From Rhizobium oryzihabitans (lineage in GTDB: Bacteria > Pseudomonadota > Alphaproteobacteria > Rhizobiales > Rhizobiaceae): DNA of 64,000 nucleotides. Where the stretch lies: the NCBI RefSeq assembly GCF_010669145.1, contig NZ_CP048632.1, positions 1,860,001-1,924,000 of the forward strand, in the 5' to 3' direction. How positions within the stretch are numbered: position 1 is the stretch's first letter; each line of letters starts with the position of its first letter. The notes below the pieces were generated by a model. It was not told where the DNA came from and did no database searches. It saw only the letters and a program-made list of their open reading frames with translations. Below are positions 30,097 through 39,506 of this stretch, in pieces. The position numbers were made by a program, and so were the translations under genes.

Positions 30097-31071
30097 TCAA
30101 TTGTAATGGATGCGCTTCTCGATGAAGCGGAACTGGATGATGGTGAGGACGAAGACGACCAGCATCAGGATGACGGACTGGGCCGACGAACCGCCGATGT
30201 CATTGCCGCGGAAACCGTCGAGAAACACCTTGTAGACCAGGGTGATCGGGTTGTTGGCCGCCTTATCCTTTACCATCACGTCGATGACACCGAACGTATC
30301 GAACAGGGAATAGGTGATGTTGATGATGAGCAGGAAGAAGGCTGTGGGTGCCAGCAACGGCATGATGACCGTCCAGAACCGGCGAAAACCCGAGCGGCAG
30401 TCGATGGCGGCGGCTTCACGCACGGCGACGGAGACACCCTGCAAGCCGGACAGGAAGAAGATGAAATTGTAAGGAATCTGCTTCCAGACAGCGACGACCA
30501 CCATAGCGAAAGCCGTATCGAAATAATTGAGTCCGACTTTCATGTCCCAACCGAGCATCGCGGCCATCTTGACGAAAGGTCCGATGTGCTGGTCGAAGAA
30601 CATCATGCCGATGAGGCCAGCGACCGGCGGTGCGATGGCATAGACGGAAATAAGCACCGTCTTGTAGGTCGAACTGCCGCGAATGACGGCATCGGCCTTG
30701 ACGGCGAGCAGCAGGCCAAGCGCCAGCGAGAAGAAGGTCACCAGCACGGTGAAGATGACCGTGAACTTGGCGATGCTGAGATATTCCGGATTGAATATCG
30801 CGTCCGAATAATTGGCGAACCCGACAAAAGAGGCGCCGAAGCCGAAGGGGTCTTCAATATAGAACGATGAATGCACGGCCTGAACGGAAGGCCAGTAAAA
30901 GAAGATGAAAATCACCGCCAGTTGCGGCGCCAGAAACAGATAGGGCACGAAGGACGAGGAGAACTGCACGCGCTTCATGCCGGCTTCGGCGGCGCTGACG
31001 GGTTTTCCAGCCTTTGCGGACCGGCCGGACAAAAACCGGGCCAGACGCGGTTGAGACGATGTATAGGCCAC
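30097..31071 (-). CDS. ugpA: sn-Glycerol-3-phosphate ABC transporter permease UgpA
   Basis: First channel subunit, 324 residues from a GTG start that has a strong AAGGAGG 7 nt upstream. It has a cytosolic basic N-terminus (about 1-38) and six membrane helices. The EAA loop reads REAAAIDCRSGFRRFWTVI. The glycine that normally follows IDG in this motif is replaced by Cys and the next residue by Arg, which is unusual for a functional permease and may deserve checking. The sister subunit UgpE keeps the glycine. Confidence 0.9.
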   Translation of the reverse strand: MAYTSSQPRLARFLSGRSAKAGKPVSAAEAGMKRVQFSSSFVPYLFLAPQLAVIFIFFYWPSVQAVHSSFYIEDPFGFGASFVGFANYSDAIFNPEYLSIAKFTVIFTVLVTFFSLALGLLLAVKADAVIRGSSTYKTVLISVYAIAPPVAGLIGMMFFDQHIGPFVKMAAMLGWDMKVGLNYFDTAFAMVVVAVWKQIPYNFIFFLSGLQGVSVAVREAAAIDCRSGFRRFWTVIMPLLAPTAFFLLIINITYSLFDTFGVIDVMVKDKAANNPITLVYKVFLDGFRGNDIGGSSAQSVILMLVVFVLTIIQFRFIEKRIHYN

Positions 31072-31154
31072 GCTTGCGCCTCCTTATCCAGAAGCGAGCC
31101 TCCCTTCCGTTGGAAAGGAGGCTCGACAACGATCATTGGTTTCGAAAAGATCGA

Positions 31155-32453
31155 TCAGCCGGCCGTCTTGGCGAAACGGGCCAGAAGGTCATTGCCTTCC
31201 TTCTCGATGATGTCGAAGGCGTCCTTCGGCGTGACTTCGCCGGAGAAGATGCGGTTGTATTCACGTTCCATAATGGCGCGGATCTGCGGGTAGAAACCGA
31301 GACGGTAACCCTTGGACCATTCGCCGCCCGGCAGCGACAGCTGCTGGATACCAACTTCGGCAATCGGCTTTTCCTTGTAGAAACCTTCAGCCTTGGCCTT
31401 TTCGTAAGCGGCCTTGGTGATGGCGACGTAACCGGTTGCCTTGTGGTAGAAGACCTGGATTTCCGGCGAGGTCAGGAACTGGAAGAAGTCAGCCACGCAC
31501 TTGTTTTCGGCTTCAGACTTGCCCGACATTGCGAAGAGAGCTGCACCGCCGATGAACGAGTTGGTGCCGGCACCCTTGATGGAGCCCCAGTAGGGAAGGA
31601 AGGTTGCCGAGAACGGCATGGTCGCCGTCTTCTGCAGGCCGCCGAACGAACCCGAAGAACCGATCCAGAAAGCAACCTTGCCTTCTTCGAAGGGCTTCTG
31701 GTTGTCGTTCCAGCCGGCGCCGTAATAAGCGAACAGGCCCTTGTCCTTCCAGTCCTTCAGCTTGTCGAACATCATGACGAGGTTCGGGTCGGTGACCTTG
31801 AGCTTGGTGTCGGCAACGCTGTCGTAACCGTTATTGTTGGTTGCGAACTGGATGTTGTTGCGGGAGAAGAAGTTCTCCGTGAACTGCCAGGTGAGCTGCG
31901 ACTGGACGAGCGGGATGTAACCGGCTTCCTTCAGCTTCGGCGCAACCTGCTCGAATTCTTCCCAGGTCTTCGGAGCCTCGACGCCGGCCTTTTTCAGGGC
32001 TTCGTCGTTAACGTACATGATCGGCGCGGAAGAGTTGAACGGCATGCCGACGAACTTGCCGTCAGCGGCAGCGTAGAAATAACGCACACCGTTGATGAAG
32101 GCGTCACGGTCGAACTTGTAACCGGCCTTGTTGATGAGGTCTTCAGCAGGAATGACAGCGCCCTTGGCGTTGATGATGGTGGCAGCGCCAGCATCGAAAA
32201 CCTGGAGGATGTTCGGCTGTTCGCCCGAACGGAAGGCGGCAATGCCGCTTGCCAGCGCTTCTTCGTAGGAGCCCTTGGAAACTGGCGTCAGCGCGCATTC
32301 CTTCTGGGCTTCGTTGAACTTCTGGGCAACTTCGTTGATGACTTCGCCGTTGCGGCCGCCCATGCCGTGCCACCAGGTGATGTTGGTCGCCGCCATGGAA
32401 GATGTAGCCGAAATGCTGACGGCCACCGCGGCCATGGAAATCTTCTTCAACAT
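31155..32453 (-). CDS. ugpB: sn-Glycerol-3-phosphate ABC transporter substrate-binding protein UgpB
   Basis: Periplasmic binding protein. The 432-residue product has a signal peptide (cleavage near SSMAA) and follows E. coli UgpB closely in pattern: ITWWHGMGG, VSKGSYEEALASGIAAFRSG, PNILQVFDAGAAT, PFNSSAPIMYVN and YPQIRAIMEREYNRIFSG. This makes it the most diagnostic gene of the operon. GAGAGGA lies 7 nt before the ATG. A PhoB-type direct-repeat box lies about 65-95 nt upstream, consistent with phosphate-starvation control of organic phosphate uptake. Confidence 0.93.
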   Translation of the reverse strand: MLKKISMAAVAVSISATSSMAATNITWWHGMGGRNGEVINEVAQKFNEAQKECALTPVSKGSYEEALASGIAAFRSGEQPNILQVFDAGAATIINAKGAVIPAEDLINKAGYKFDRDAFINGVRYFYAAADGKFVGMPFNSSAPIMYVNDEALKKAGVEAPKTWEEFEQVAPKLKEAGYIPLVQSQLTWQFTENFFSRNNIQFATNNNGYDSVADTKLKVTDPNLVMMFDKLKDWKDKGLFAYYGAGWNDNQKPFEEGKVAFWIGSSGSFGGLQKTATMPFSATFLPYWGSIKGAGTNSFIGGAALFAMSGKSEAENKCVADFFQFLTSPEIQVFYHKATGYVAITKAAYEKAKAEGFYKEKPIAEVGIQQLSLPGGEWSKGYRLGFYPQIRAIMEREYNRIFSGEVTPKDAFDIIEKEGNDLLARFAKTAG

Positions 32454-32517
32454 AATTTTGTCCTCTCCGCCAGTTAGTGGGGTGAGGATGCGAATAGAGA
32501 CGTTCCATGACGCCTCT

Positions 32518-32546
32518 TTAACAGTTTGATGTCAGATTTGTTACAG
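32518..32546 (-). promoter_or_regulatory. Candidate PhoB box upstream of ugpBAEC
   Basis: On the minus strand three 7-base units are spaced exactly 11 bp apart: CTGTAAC, CTGACAT and CTGTTAA, each separated by 4 A/T-rich or CAAA bases. This matches the PhoB direct-repeat pattern (CTGTCAT-like units every 11 bp). Placement 65-95 nt before ugpB and the function of the operon both support it. Confidence 0.7.
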
Positions 32547-32585
32547 CGCCTGCGAATGGAGGCCGCTCCCTCAAAAACGCATGCC

Positions 32586-33146
32586 TCACGGGTCCCTGCG
32601 CTTTATCGGACGGGCCGGATTTCCCAGCACGGTCGTGCCCGGCAGCACATCCCTGGTTACCACCGAACCCGCGCCGACGATCGCACCATCGCCAATGGTG
32701 ATACCGGCCAGAAGGATCGCCGCACCGCCGATCCAGACATCACGGCCGATCGTCACCGGCTTTGCGATTTCAATGCCCTGCGAACGCGGAACCGAGTCCA
32801 GATGGTGCTCGGCGCAATAGATCTGCACGGCGGGTCCCAGCATCGAGCCATCGCCTATCGACACCTTTGCGGAATCCAGGATCGTGCAGCCGGTATTGAG
32901 ATAGACGTTTTTACCAAGGGTGATGTTGAAGCCGTAGGCACAATGAAAAGGCGCTTCAATAAATACCCCTTCCCCGCTGGCGACGAAAAGCGCCCCAAGC
33001 AATGGCGCCATGGCTCCGCGCTCATCCGGCGGCATGGTATTATGCTGGTGAACCGCACGCCGGGCACGGGAACGCAGCACATCCAGCTCGGCATCCATGC
33101 AGCTGTACCATTCGCCTGCGGCCATTTTTTCCCGCTCGGTCGGCAT
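32586..33146 (-). CDS. Maltose O-acetyltransferase-like hexapeptide acetyltransferase
   Basis: Left-handed beta-helix acetyl-CoA transferase of the Maa/LacA/NodL group, 186 residues from the ATG at 33146 (GGGGAG 7 nt upstream). An N-terminal maltose-acetyltransferase domain (EKMAAGEWYSCMDAEL) is followed by hexapeptide repeats (for example IGDGSMLGPAVQIY) and the catalytic histidine region YCAEHHLDS. Likely acceptors are sugars; NodL-like chitin-oligomer acetylation cannot be excluded but no nod genes are nearby. It follows yraN with a 14-nt gap. Confidence 0.85.
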   Translation of the reverse strand: MPTEREKMAAGEWYSCMDAELDVLRSRARRAVHQHNTMPPDERGAMAPLLGALFVASGEGVFIEAPFHCAYGFNITLGKNVYLNTGCTILDSAKVSIGDGSMLGPAVQIYCAEHHLDSVPRSQGIEIAKPVTIGRDVWIGGAAILLAGITIGDGAIVGAGSVVTRDVLPGTTVLGNPARPIKRRDP

Positions 33147-33160
33147 AGTGTTTCTCCCCT

Positions 33161-33529
33161 TCAAAATGCGTCGATGAAATGCTTAGGCAGGCGTCGCGGC
33201 AGAACGGCGACGATATCGAAACGCAGCGAAAATCGCCCTGCATCCCTGCGCCGGGACAGCCAGAGATCGGCCGCCGCCCGGATGCGCTGCTGCGAACGCC
33301 AGCCGACGGCGTCGACGGCGCCTTCGCCTGATGATCGTGCCTTGACCTCGACGATGGCGATGACATCCCTCTTGCGGGCGATGAGATCGATTTCTCCGAG
33401 CCGGGTACGGTATCGAATGGCGAGGATGCGATAGCCTCTCAACAGCAGATAGAGCGCGGCCCAATATTCCGCAGCATGGCCGCGTCGCTCGGCCTTTCGT
33501 CTCTTGTTGTTTCGCCCGTCAGCGGCCAT
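33161..33529 (-). CDS. YraN/UPF0102 family endonuclease-like protein
   Basis: A 122-residue YraN-family protein with the PD-(D/E)XK nuclease-like core: [20 protein letters not shown] (Asp, Glu and Lys of the fold at about residues 48-65). The family is widely conserved and its role is unclear; a link to recombination or repair has been proposed from the fold. It overlaps the end of rsmI by 11 nt, the usual rsmI-yraN pairing. Confidence 0.9.
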   Translation of the reverse strand: MAADGRNNKRRKAERRGHAAEYWAALYLLLRGYRILAIRYRTRLGEIDLIARKRDVIAIVEVKARSSGEGAVDAVGWRSQQRIRAAADLWLSRRRDAGRFSLRFDIVAVLPRRLPKHFIDAF

Positions 33530-34460
33530 CCGCGTCCTTCATATCCAGCAGCCGCTGATAAAGCTCCTTGCGCGGCAGGCCTGTCAGTTTCGACGCCTCT
33601 GCAGCGGCCTTGGCAGCAGGCATCGTCGTGACGAGATCCTTCAACAGCTTCTCGACGTCCTCGATATCGGGAATTTCATCATAGGAGGGGGGCTCCACCA
33701 GAAGCACGATCTCGCCCTTCACCACGCGGTCGCCATCGTAATAATCCGCAAGTTCGCCCAGCGTGCCGCGACGGAACTCCTCGAAAGTCTTGGTCAGCTC
33801 GCGGCAAACCACGGCGCGACGGTCGCGGCCGAGCACTTCCGACGCCACCTTCAAAGAGGTGCCGATGCGGCGCGGCGATTCAAAGAAGATCAGGGTGGCC
33901 GGGATTTTCGCAAGTTCGGCAAAACGGTCGCGCTTGCCGCGATCCTTCACCGGCAGGAAGCCCGCGAACAGAAAGGCGTCGCTCGGCATGCCCGACCCGA
34001 CAAGGGCGGCAAGCGGTGCCGACGCGCCCGGCACAGGAACGACGCGATGGCCGGCCTCAAGCGCAAGCTGACCCAGGCGATAACCGGGATCGGAGACAAG
34101 CGGCGTTCCGGCATCCGACACCAGCGCCACGGACTTTCCAGCCTCAAGCGCCGCGATGAGCTTGGGACCAGCCTCGTTTGCATTATGCTCGTGATAGGCG
34201 AGCGGGCGCGTGCGAATGCCGTAACGTTCGAGCAGGATGCGGGTGACGCGGGTATCCTCGCAGGCGAGAACATCGGCGGATGCCAGTGTTTCCAGGGCCC
34301 TGATGGTGATGTCACCCAGATTGCCGATGGGTGTGGCGACGAGATAAAGCGCCGGTTCCAGCGGCCGTGCCGGAATAGAGGCAGTGCCGATCCTGAAGCC
34401 CTTTATTGCCTGTCCTGCGTCGCTGTTCGTTGTTTCTTCCGTCACACGGCTTCCAATCAT
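33519..34460 (-). CDS. rsmI: 16S rRNA (cytidine(1402)-2'-O)-methyltransferase
   Basis: Methylates the 2'-O of C1402 in the decoding centre, together with RsmH. The 313-residue tetrapyrrole-methylase-fold protein has [27 protein letters not shown], the SAM-binding [17 protein letters not shown] and [10 protein letters not shown]. The first 30 residues before the fold are variable. It overlaps yraN and is divergent from dnaN. Confidence 0.95.
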   Translation of the reverse strand: MIGSRVTEETTNSDAGQAIKGFRIGTASIPARPLEPALYLVATPIGNLGDITIRALETLASADVLACEDTRVTRILLERYGIRTRPLAYHEHNANEAGPKLIAALEAGKSVALVSDAGTPLVSDPGYRLGQLALEAGHRVVPVPGASAPLAALVGSGMPSDAFLFAGFLPVKDRGKRDRFAELAKIPATLIFFESPRRIGTSLKVASEVLGRDRRAVVCRELTKTFEEFRRGTLGELADYYDGDRVVKGEIVLLVEPPSYDEIPDIEDVEKLLKDLVTTMPAAKAAAEASKLTGLPRKELYQRLLDMKDADGR

Positions 34461-34725
34461 TCCGGCCGATCATTCCCGGCCATCGCTCCATTTTGCCCCT
34501 TTATGGGCAATAGAAAAGCGGCGAACAAGGTCCACGGGCGGCCATAGCCTGTGGATCATGCTGTATAGCAGCAAAATGACCGGCGGCAGATGCACTCGGC
34601 TCTTGCATTTTCTGCAATAACTCTGCCATTTTGCCCGTCCACATTATCCGGCTTTTGGGCCGGTCAAGACTCTTCTTATCGATCCGGCGGTGGCCGGTTC
34701 GCAACGGTTGAAAGCGGTAGCGTCC

Positions 34726-35844
34726 ATGCGTATTACTCTTGAGCGGTCGAACCTTCTTAAATCGCTGAACCACGTTCACAGGGTTGTCGAGCGTCGCAAC
34801 ACGATCCCGATCCTGTCCAACGTCCTCTTGCGCGCTTCCGGCGCCAATCTGGACATGAAGGCAACCGACCTCGATCTCGAAATCACCGAAGCGACACCGG
34901 CCATGGTGGAGCAGGCAGGCGCCACCACCGTGCCGGCGCATCTGCTTTATGAAATCGTGCGCAAGCTGCCGGATGGTTCCGAAGTGCTTCTGGCCACCAA
35001 CCCTGATGGCTCGACGATGACGGTTGCCTCCGGCCGTTCGAAATTCTCGCTGCAATGCCTGCCGGAAACCGATTTCCCGGATCTGACCGCCGGCACCTTC
35101 AGCCACACTTTCAAACTGAAGGCGACCGATCTGAAGATGCTGATCGACCGGACGCAATTTGCGATTTCGACCGAAGAGACGCGTTATTACCTGAACGGCA
35201 TTTTCTTCCACACCATCGAAAGCAATGGCGAGCTGAAGCTGCGCGCGGTTGCGACGGACGGCCACCGCCTGGCGCGCGCCGATGTGGATGCGCCCTCCGG
35301 TTCCGAAGGCATGCCGGGCATCATCATTCCGCGCAAGACCGTCGGCGAATTGCAGAAGCTGATGGACAATCCTGAACTGGAAGTCACCGTGGAGGTCTCG
35401 GATGCGAAAATCCGCCTGACCATCGGCTCGGTCGTTTTGACCTCGAAGCTGATCGACGGCACCTTCCCCGACTACCAGCGCGTCATCCCCACCGGCAACG
35501 ACAAGGAAATGCGCGTCGATTGCCAGACCTTCGCACGGGCCGTCGACCGTGTGTCGACCATCTCTTCCGAGCGAGGCCGCGCCGTGAAGCTGGCGCTGAC
35601 AGATGGCCAGCTGACACTGACGGTCAACAATCCGGACTCGGGAAGTGCGACGGAAGAAGTGGCTGTCGGTTACGACAATGATTCGATGGAAATCGGCTTC
35701 AATGCCAAATATCTCCTCGACATCACCTCGCAGCTTTCCGGCGACGACGCGATTTTCCTTCTGGCGGATGCTGGCTCGCCGACGCTGGTTCGCGACACCG
35801 CCGGTGACGATGCGCTTTACGTTCTGATGCCGATGCGCGTTTAA
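34726..35844 (+). CDS. dnaN: DNA polymerase III beta subunit (sliding clamp)
   Basis: Processivity clamp of replicative DNA polymerase. The ATG at 34726 gives 372 residues starting MRITLERSNLLKSLNHVHRV; the frame is open 36 nt further up. Three DNA-clamp domains are recognisable, with VVERRNTIPILSNVLLRA early and the C-terminal YVLMPMRV that forms the partner-binding pocket. It is not next to dnaA or recF, as in other Rhizobiales. A stable terminator follows. Confidence 0.96.
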   Translation: MRITLERSNLLKSLNHVHRVVERRNTIPILSNVLLRASGANLDMKATDLDLEITEATPAMVEQAGATTVPAHLLYEIVRKLPDGSEVLLATNPDGSTMTVASGRSKFSLQCLPETDFPDLTAGTFSHTFKLKATDLKMLIDRTQFAISTEETRYYLNGIFFHTIESNGELKLRAVATDGHRLARADVDAPSGSEGMPGIIIPRKTVGELQKLMDNPELEVTVEVSDAKIRLTIGSVVLTSKLIDGTFPDYQRVIPTGNDKEMRVDCQTFARAVDRVSTISSERGRAVKLALTDGQLTLTVNNPDSGSATEEVAVGYDNDSMEIGFNAKYLLDITSQLSGDDAIFLLADAGSPTLVRDTAGDDALYVLMPMRV

Positions 35845-35871
35845 AGCGCCTCGATTTTCTTCAATCCAATC

Positions 35872-35906
35872 AAAAACGCCGGTGGATCGCTTCATCGGCG
35901 TTTTTT
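35872..35906 (+). terminator. dnaN terminator
   Basis: AAAAACGCCG (35872-35881) and CGGCGTTTTTT (35896-35906) around a 14-nt loop; a strong Rho-independent terminator. Confidence 0.85.
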
Positions 35907-36040
35907 GATTCTGTGCAGACGACTTTCGAGCCGAATGTGAATTTTTCCAATTACGACATTTTGCCTTGTTTTTGCGCCAAATGGGATCAACAGTACGTAA
36001 CCGTTTTTTGACAATGACCAAAATGTATCCGAGGGGAATT

Positions 36041-36634
36041 ATGGCACTTAACCTGAAGCAACGCCTTGAACAGAAATTCGAGGAAGAAATCCGTTTTTTC
36101 AAGGGCATGGTCAGCCAGCCAAAGAAAGTCGGAGCCATCGTCCCGACATCATCCATCACGGCGAAAAAAATGGCGAGTGTCATCAATCCCCATTCCGGTC
36201 TTCCAGTTCTTGAGCTCGGGCCTGGCACCGGCGTCATCACCAAGGCCATTCTGGCGCGCGGCATCAAGCCGGAAAACCTGACTGCCATCGAATATTCGAC
36301 GGATTTCTACAATCAGCTTCTCAGAAGCTATCCGGGCGTCAATTTCGTCAATGGCGACGCCTTCGATCTCGATGCGACGCTCGGCGAACACAAGGGCCAG
36401 ATGTTCGACAGCGTCATTTCCGCCGTGCCGATGCTGAATTTCCCCATGGCCGCCCGCATCAAGCTTCTCGACGAATTGCTGAAACGCGTGCCGCACGGCC
36501 GCCCCGTCGTGCAGATTTCATACGGTCCCATTTCCCCGATCGTCGCGCAGCCGCATCTCTATCATATCCGCCATTTCGATTTCATCGTGCGCAATATTCC
36601 CCCAGCGCAATTGTGGACCTATACGCGGGCCTGA
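36041..36634 (+). CDS. pmtA: Phosphatidylethanolamine N-methyltransferase PmtA
   Basis: Soluble SAM-dependent enzyme that methylates phosphatidylethanolamine towards phosphatidylcholine at the inner membrane. The start at 36041 has GAGGGG upstream; 197 residues. An amphipathic, charged N-terminus (LKQRLEQKFEEEIRFFKGMV), known in Agrobacterium PmtA to bind membranes, is followed by the SAM motif VLELGPGTGVITKAIL and the conserved MLNFP region. The KsgA-like rather than Rhodobacter-like N-terminus fits the rhizobial PmtA class. A membrane rich in phosphatidylcholine is a hallmark of this group. Confidence 0.88.
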   Translation: MALNLKQRLEQKFEEEIRFFKGMVSQPKKVGAIVPTSSITAKKMASVINPHSGLPVLELGPGTGVITKAILARGIKPENLTAIEYSTDFYNQLLRSYPGVNFVNGDAFDLDATLGEHKGQMFDSVISAVPMLNFPMAARIKLLDELLKRVPHGRPVVQISYGPISPIVAQPHLYHIRHFDFIVRNIPPAQLWTYTRA

Positions 36635-36730
36635 TCACACGGCAGAATGGGCAAGGCCGTCATTTCCCGGTCGTGACGGATGGTTAGGTTCTTGATTTAC
36701 CCTTTCCATCGCCATTGAGGACCGATTTTA

Positions 36731-37327
36731 ATGCATGCGCTCTACATCACCCATCCCCAGGTCAGGATCGATCCGACGGTTCCGGTTCCCGAATGGGGAC
36801 TGTCGGAAACGGGCGCCCAGCGGGCACGCGAGGCGAGCCGGCTGCCCTGGGCGCATGCATTGCGGCGCATCGTTTCCAGTGCCGAAACCAAGGCGATAGA
36901 GACCGCCCGCATCCTTGCCGAAACATCCGGTGCTGAGATAGAGATCGTCGAGGCGATGCATGAAAACGACCGGTCGGCCACCGGCTTCCTGCCGCCACCG
37001 GAATTCGAAAAGGCAGCGGACTGGTTCTTCGCCCATCCTCAGGAGAGTTTTCACGGCTGGGAAAAGGCAATAGATGCGCAAGCGCGGATCGTCAGCGCCG
37101 TCAAGGCCGTTCTCGACCGGCACGATCCCCGGCAGCCGATCGCCTTTGTCGGTCACGGCGGCGTCGGAACACTTTTGAAATGCCATATCGAAGGCCGCGG
37201 CATCAGCCGTAGCAAGGACCAGCCGCCCGGCGGCGGCAATCTTTTCCGCTTTTCCATCGCCGACTTTTCTCTTGCAGCCGCGTCCCCCACATGCGACTGG
37301 ACGGCAATGGAAACATGGCAGGGATAA
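36731..37327 (+). CDS. Histidine phosphatase superfamily protein with altered RHG motif
   Basis: A 198-residue phosphoglycerate-mutase-like protein. The fold signatures [31 protein letters not shown] and the second catalytic histidine in [12 protein letters not shown] are clear. The N-terminal catalytic RHG is replaced: YITHP keeps the histidine (about residue 8) but lacks the phosphate-binding arginine and glycine. It may still be a phosphatase with altered kinetics, or a binding protein. The gene lies between pmtA and pyrF on the same strand, 4 nt before pyrF. Confidence 0.82.
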   Translation: MHALYITHPQVRIDPTVPVPEWGLSETGAQRAREASRLPWAHALRRIVSSAETKAIETARILAETSGAEIEIVEAMHENDRSATGFLPPPEFEKAADWFFAHPQESFHGWEKAIDAQARIVSAVKAVLDRHDPRQPIAFVGHGGVGTLLKCHIEGRGISRSKDQPPGGGNLFRFSIADFSLAAASPTCDWTAMETWQG

Positions 37328-37331
37328 GACA

Positions 37332-38039
37332 ATGACCGCGCGCGAAAAACTCATCGTCGGGCTCGATGTTCCGACTGTGCAGCAGGCCGAAGACATCGTT
37401 TCGAAAATCGGCGACGAGGTTCTGTTCTACAAGATCGGTTATCAGCTGGTTTTCGCAGGCGGTCTCGAATTCGCGCGTGACCTTGTCCAGAGCGGCAAGA
37501 AGGTCTTTCTAGACATGAAGCTGCTCGATATCGACAACACCGTCGCCTCCGGCGTCGAAAACATCGCCCGCATGGGCATGTCAATGCTGACCCTGCACGC
37601 TTATCCGAAAGCCATGCGCGCCGCAGTCAAGGCTGCCGAAGGCTCCGGCCTCTGCCTTTTGGGTGTCACCGTGCTGACCTCGATGGACGACACCGATCTT
37701 GCCGAGGCCGGTTACGCCTCGGATGCCCGTTCGCTCGTACTGCGCCGTGCGGAACAGGCACGCGAGGCGGGCATGGGCGGCATCGTCTGTTCGGCGGAGG
37801 AATCGACGGCGGTGCGTGAAATTCTGGGCCCCGACCTTGCCGTCGTCACACCGGGTATCCGACCGGCCGGTTCCGAGGCCGGCGATCAGAAGCGTGTGAT
37901 GACGCCTTTCGACGCCATCAGGGCCGGTTCGAGCCATCTGGTCGTCGCCCGCCCGATCGTCAGGGCGGAGGACCCGAAGGCGGCGGCCCGCGCCATTCTT
38001 GACGACATGCTGCGCGCCAGCTTTCCGGCCAATCAGTAA
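37332..38039 (+). CDS. pyrF: Orotidine 5'-phosphate decarboxylase
   Basis: Last step of UMP synthesis. The ATG at 37332 gives 235 residues ([20 protein letters not shown]). The catalytic lysine/aspartate array is in [13 protein letters not shown] and the phosphate loop in [17 protein letters not shown]. It is followed 17 nt later by a DUF1330 gene. Confidence 0.95.
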   Translation: MTAREKLIVGLDVPTVQQAEDIVSKIGDEVLFYKIGYQLVFAGGLEFARDLVQSGKKVFLDMKLLDIDNTVASGVENIARMGMSMLTLHAYPKAMRAAVKAAEGSGLCLLGVTVLTSMDDTDLAEAGYASDARSLVLRRAEQAREAGMGGIVCSAEESTAVREILGPDLAVVTPGIRPAGSEAGDQKRVMTPFDAIRAGSSHLVVARPIVRAEDPKAAARAILDDMLRASFPANQ

Positions 38040-38056
38040 GGACAGGAGAAAACGAA

Positions 38057-38344
38057 ATGGCAAAGGGATACTGGATCGCCCGTGTCGATGTGCGCGATAG
38101 TGAGCGCTACAAGGACTATGTCACGACGGCAAAGCCGGCTTTCGAGCGGTTCGGCGCCAATTTTCTCGCCCGTGGCGGCGCTTTGACCGAGCTGGAAGGT
38201 AAGGCGCGTGGGCGCAACGTCATCATCGAGTTTCCCTCGGTGCAGCACGCCATCGATTGCTACAACTCCCCCGAATACCAGGCCGCGGCCAAAATCCGTC
38301 AGGAAGTCGCGGATGCGGAGATGATGATCGTCGAGGGAATCTGA
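38057..38344 (+). CDS. DUF1330 domain protein
   Basis: A 95-residue single-domain protein of the ferredoxin-like dimeric alpha-beta barrel type (MAKGYWIARVDVRDSERYKDY at the start, NVIIEFPSVQHAIDCYNSPE in the middle). The family is common in alphaproteobacteria and has no settled function. AGGAG precedes the ATG, and the gene is probably in the pyrF transcript. Confidence 0.88.
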   Translation: MAKGYWIARVDVRDSERYKDYVTTAKPAFERFGANFLARGGALTELEGKARGRNVIIEFPSVQHAIDCYNSPEYQAAAKIRQEVADAEMMIVEGI

Positions 38345-38465
38345 CAGACGTCAACCGCATTTCCAAAACTAGCCTCGGGCCCCGCGACAACATCTCTTCC
38401 CGCGCGCGCGGCTTTGGGCTAAGAGACTGAAAAACGCTTTATCGACAGCTTCTGAGGAGCCTCCC

Positions 38466-39446
38466 ATGACCTTGGCCAACCTTCCACCCCTCGTCACCGT
38501 TTTCGGCGGTTCGGGTTTTGTCGGCCGGCATGTCGTGAGAATGCTCGCCAGGCGCGGTTACCGCATCCGCGTGGCCGTGCGCCGTCCCGATCTTGCCGGC
38601 TTCCTACAGCCGCTCGGCAATGTCGGTCAGATTTCCTTTGCCCAGGCAAACCTGCGTTATCGCGATTCCATCATCAAAGCCGTTGAAGACGCCGACCATG
38701 TGGTCAATTGCGTCGGCATTCTGACTGAAAGCGGCCGCAACACCTTTGACGCCGTGCAGGAATTCGGTGCGAAGGCCATTGCCGAAGCCGCCCGCGATGC
38801 AGGCGCCACGCTGACGCATATCTCCGCCATCGGTGCGGAAGCGGGTTCGCCGACCGGTTACGGCCGCACCAAGGGTCGCGCCGAAGCCGCCATCCATTCC
38901 GTCCTGCCCGGCGCGGTTATCCTGCGTCCGTCGATCATTTTTGGACCGGAAGACGATTTCTTCAACAAATTCGCCAAGATGGCGCGCGGCCTGCCCTTCC
39001 TGCCGCTGATCGGCGGCGGAAAAACGAAGTTCCAGCCGGTCTATGTCGAAGATGTCGCCGAGGCTGTCGCCCGCAGCGTGGATGGCAAGCTGAAGCCCGG
39101 CGCCATCTATGAACTCGGTGGTCAGGACGTGATGACGTTCCGCGACTGTCTCGAGGCAGTTCTTGCCGCAACCTACCGTCAGCGTCCTTTCGTCGACCTG
39201 CCGTTCGGCATCGCCTCGATGATCGCCAAGATCACCTCAATGATACCGCTCATCACACCGCCGCTGACGGTCGACCAGGTGACCATGCTGAAAAAGGACA
39301 ATGTTGTTTCCGCTGATGCGGAAAAGAACGGCCTGACGCTGGAAGGTATCGGCATTACCCCCGTTCGCGTCGCTTCCGTCCTGCCGTCCTACATGGTGCA
39401 ATATCGCACGCACGGCCAGTTCTCCAATGCGGGAAAAGCGGCCTGA
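38466..39446 (+). CDS. NDUFA9-like NAD(P)-binding protein (complex I-associated)
   Basis: An atypical short-chain dehydrogenase of 326 residues resembling mitochondrial complex I subunit NDUFA9. The nucleotide loop is VFGGSGFVGRHVVRML near the N-terminus; later GYGRTKGRAEAAI carries the Tyr/Lys-like pair and VLRPSIIFGPEDDFFNKFA is a family hallmark. Alphaproteobacterial members are annotated as complex I NDUFA9 family proteins; whether it binds complex I here is inference. It ends at a strong terminator. Confidence 0.88.
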   Translation: MTLANLPPLVTVFGGSGFVGRHVVRMLARRGYRIRVAVRRPDLAGFLQPLGNVGQISFAQANLRYRDSIIKAVEDADHVVNCVGILTESGRNTFDAVQEFGAKAIAEAARDAGATLTHISAIGAEAGSPTGYGRTKGRAEAAIHSVLPGAVILRPSIIFGPEDDFFNKFAKMARGLPFLPLIGGGKTKFQPVYVEDVAEAVARSVDGKLKPGAIYELGGQDVMTFRDCLEAVLAATYRQRPFVDLPFGIASMIAKITSMIPLITPPLTVDQVTMLKKDNVVSADAEKNGLTLEGIGITPVRVASVLPSYMVQYRTHGQFSNAGKAA

Positions 39447-39476
39447 AGCCTGCCGTTGGCCTTAACGATCGAAACG

Positions 39477-39506
39477 AAAGCGGGAACCATTCCCGCTTTT
39501 TGTTTT
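39477..39506 (+). terminator. Terminator after the NDUFA9-like gene
   Basis: AAAGCGGGAA-CCA-TTCCCGCTTT followed by a T-rich stretch; it begins about 30 nt after the stop. The remaining bases up to 39794 hold no gene that I can support, only the upstream region of the small secreted protein. Confidence 0.9.

Noticed and set aside
31014..32477. 487-codon plus-strand frame opposite ugpB
   Set aside because: Antisense of a clear UgpB with a matching promoter box on the other strand.
34545..34560. DnaA box upstream of dnaN (TGTGGATCA)
   Set aside because: A single one-mismatch match; expected by chance at this frequency and no second site nearby.
34501..36288. 595-codon minus-strand frame opposite dnaN
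   Set aside because: It covers the sliding-clamp gene and its terminator in antisense; no motifs.
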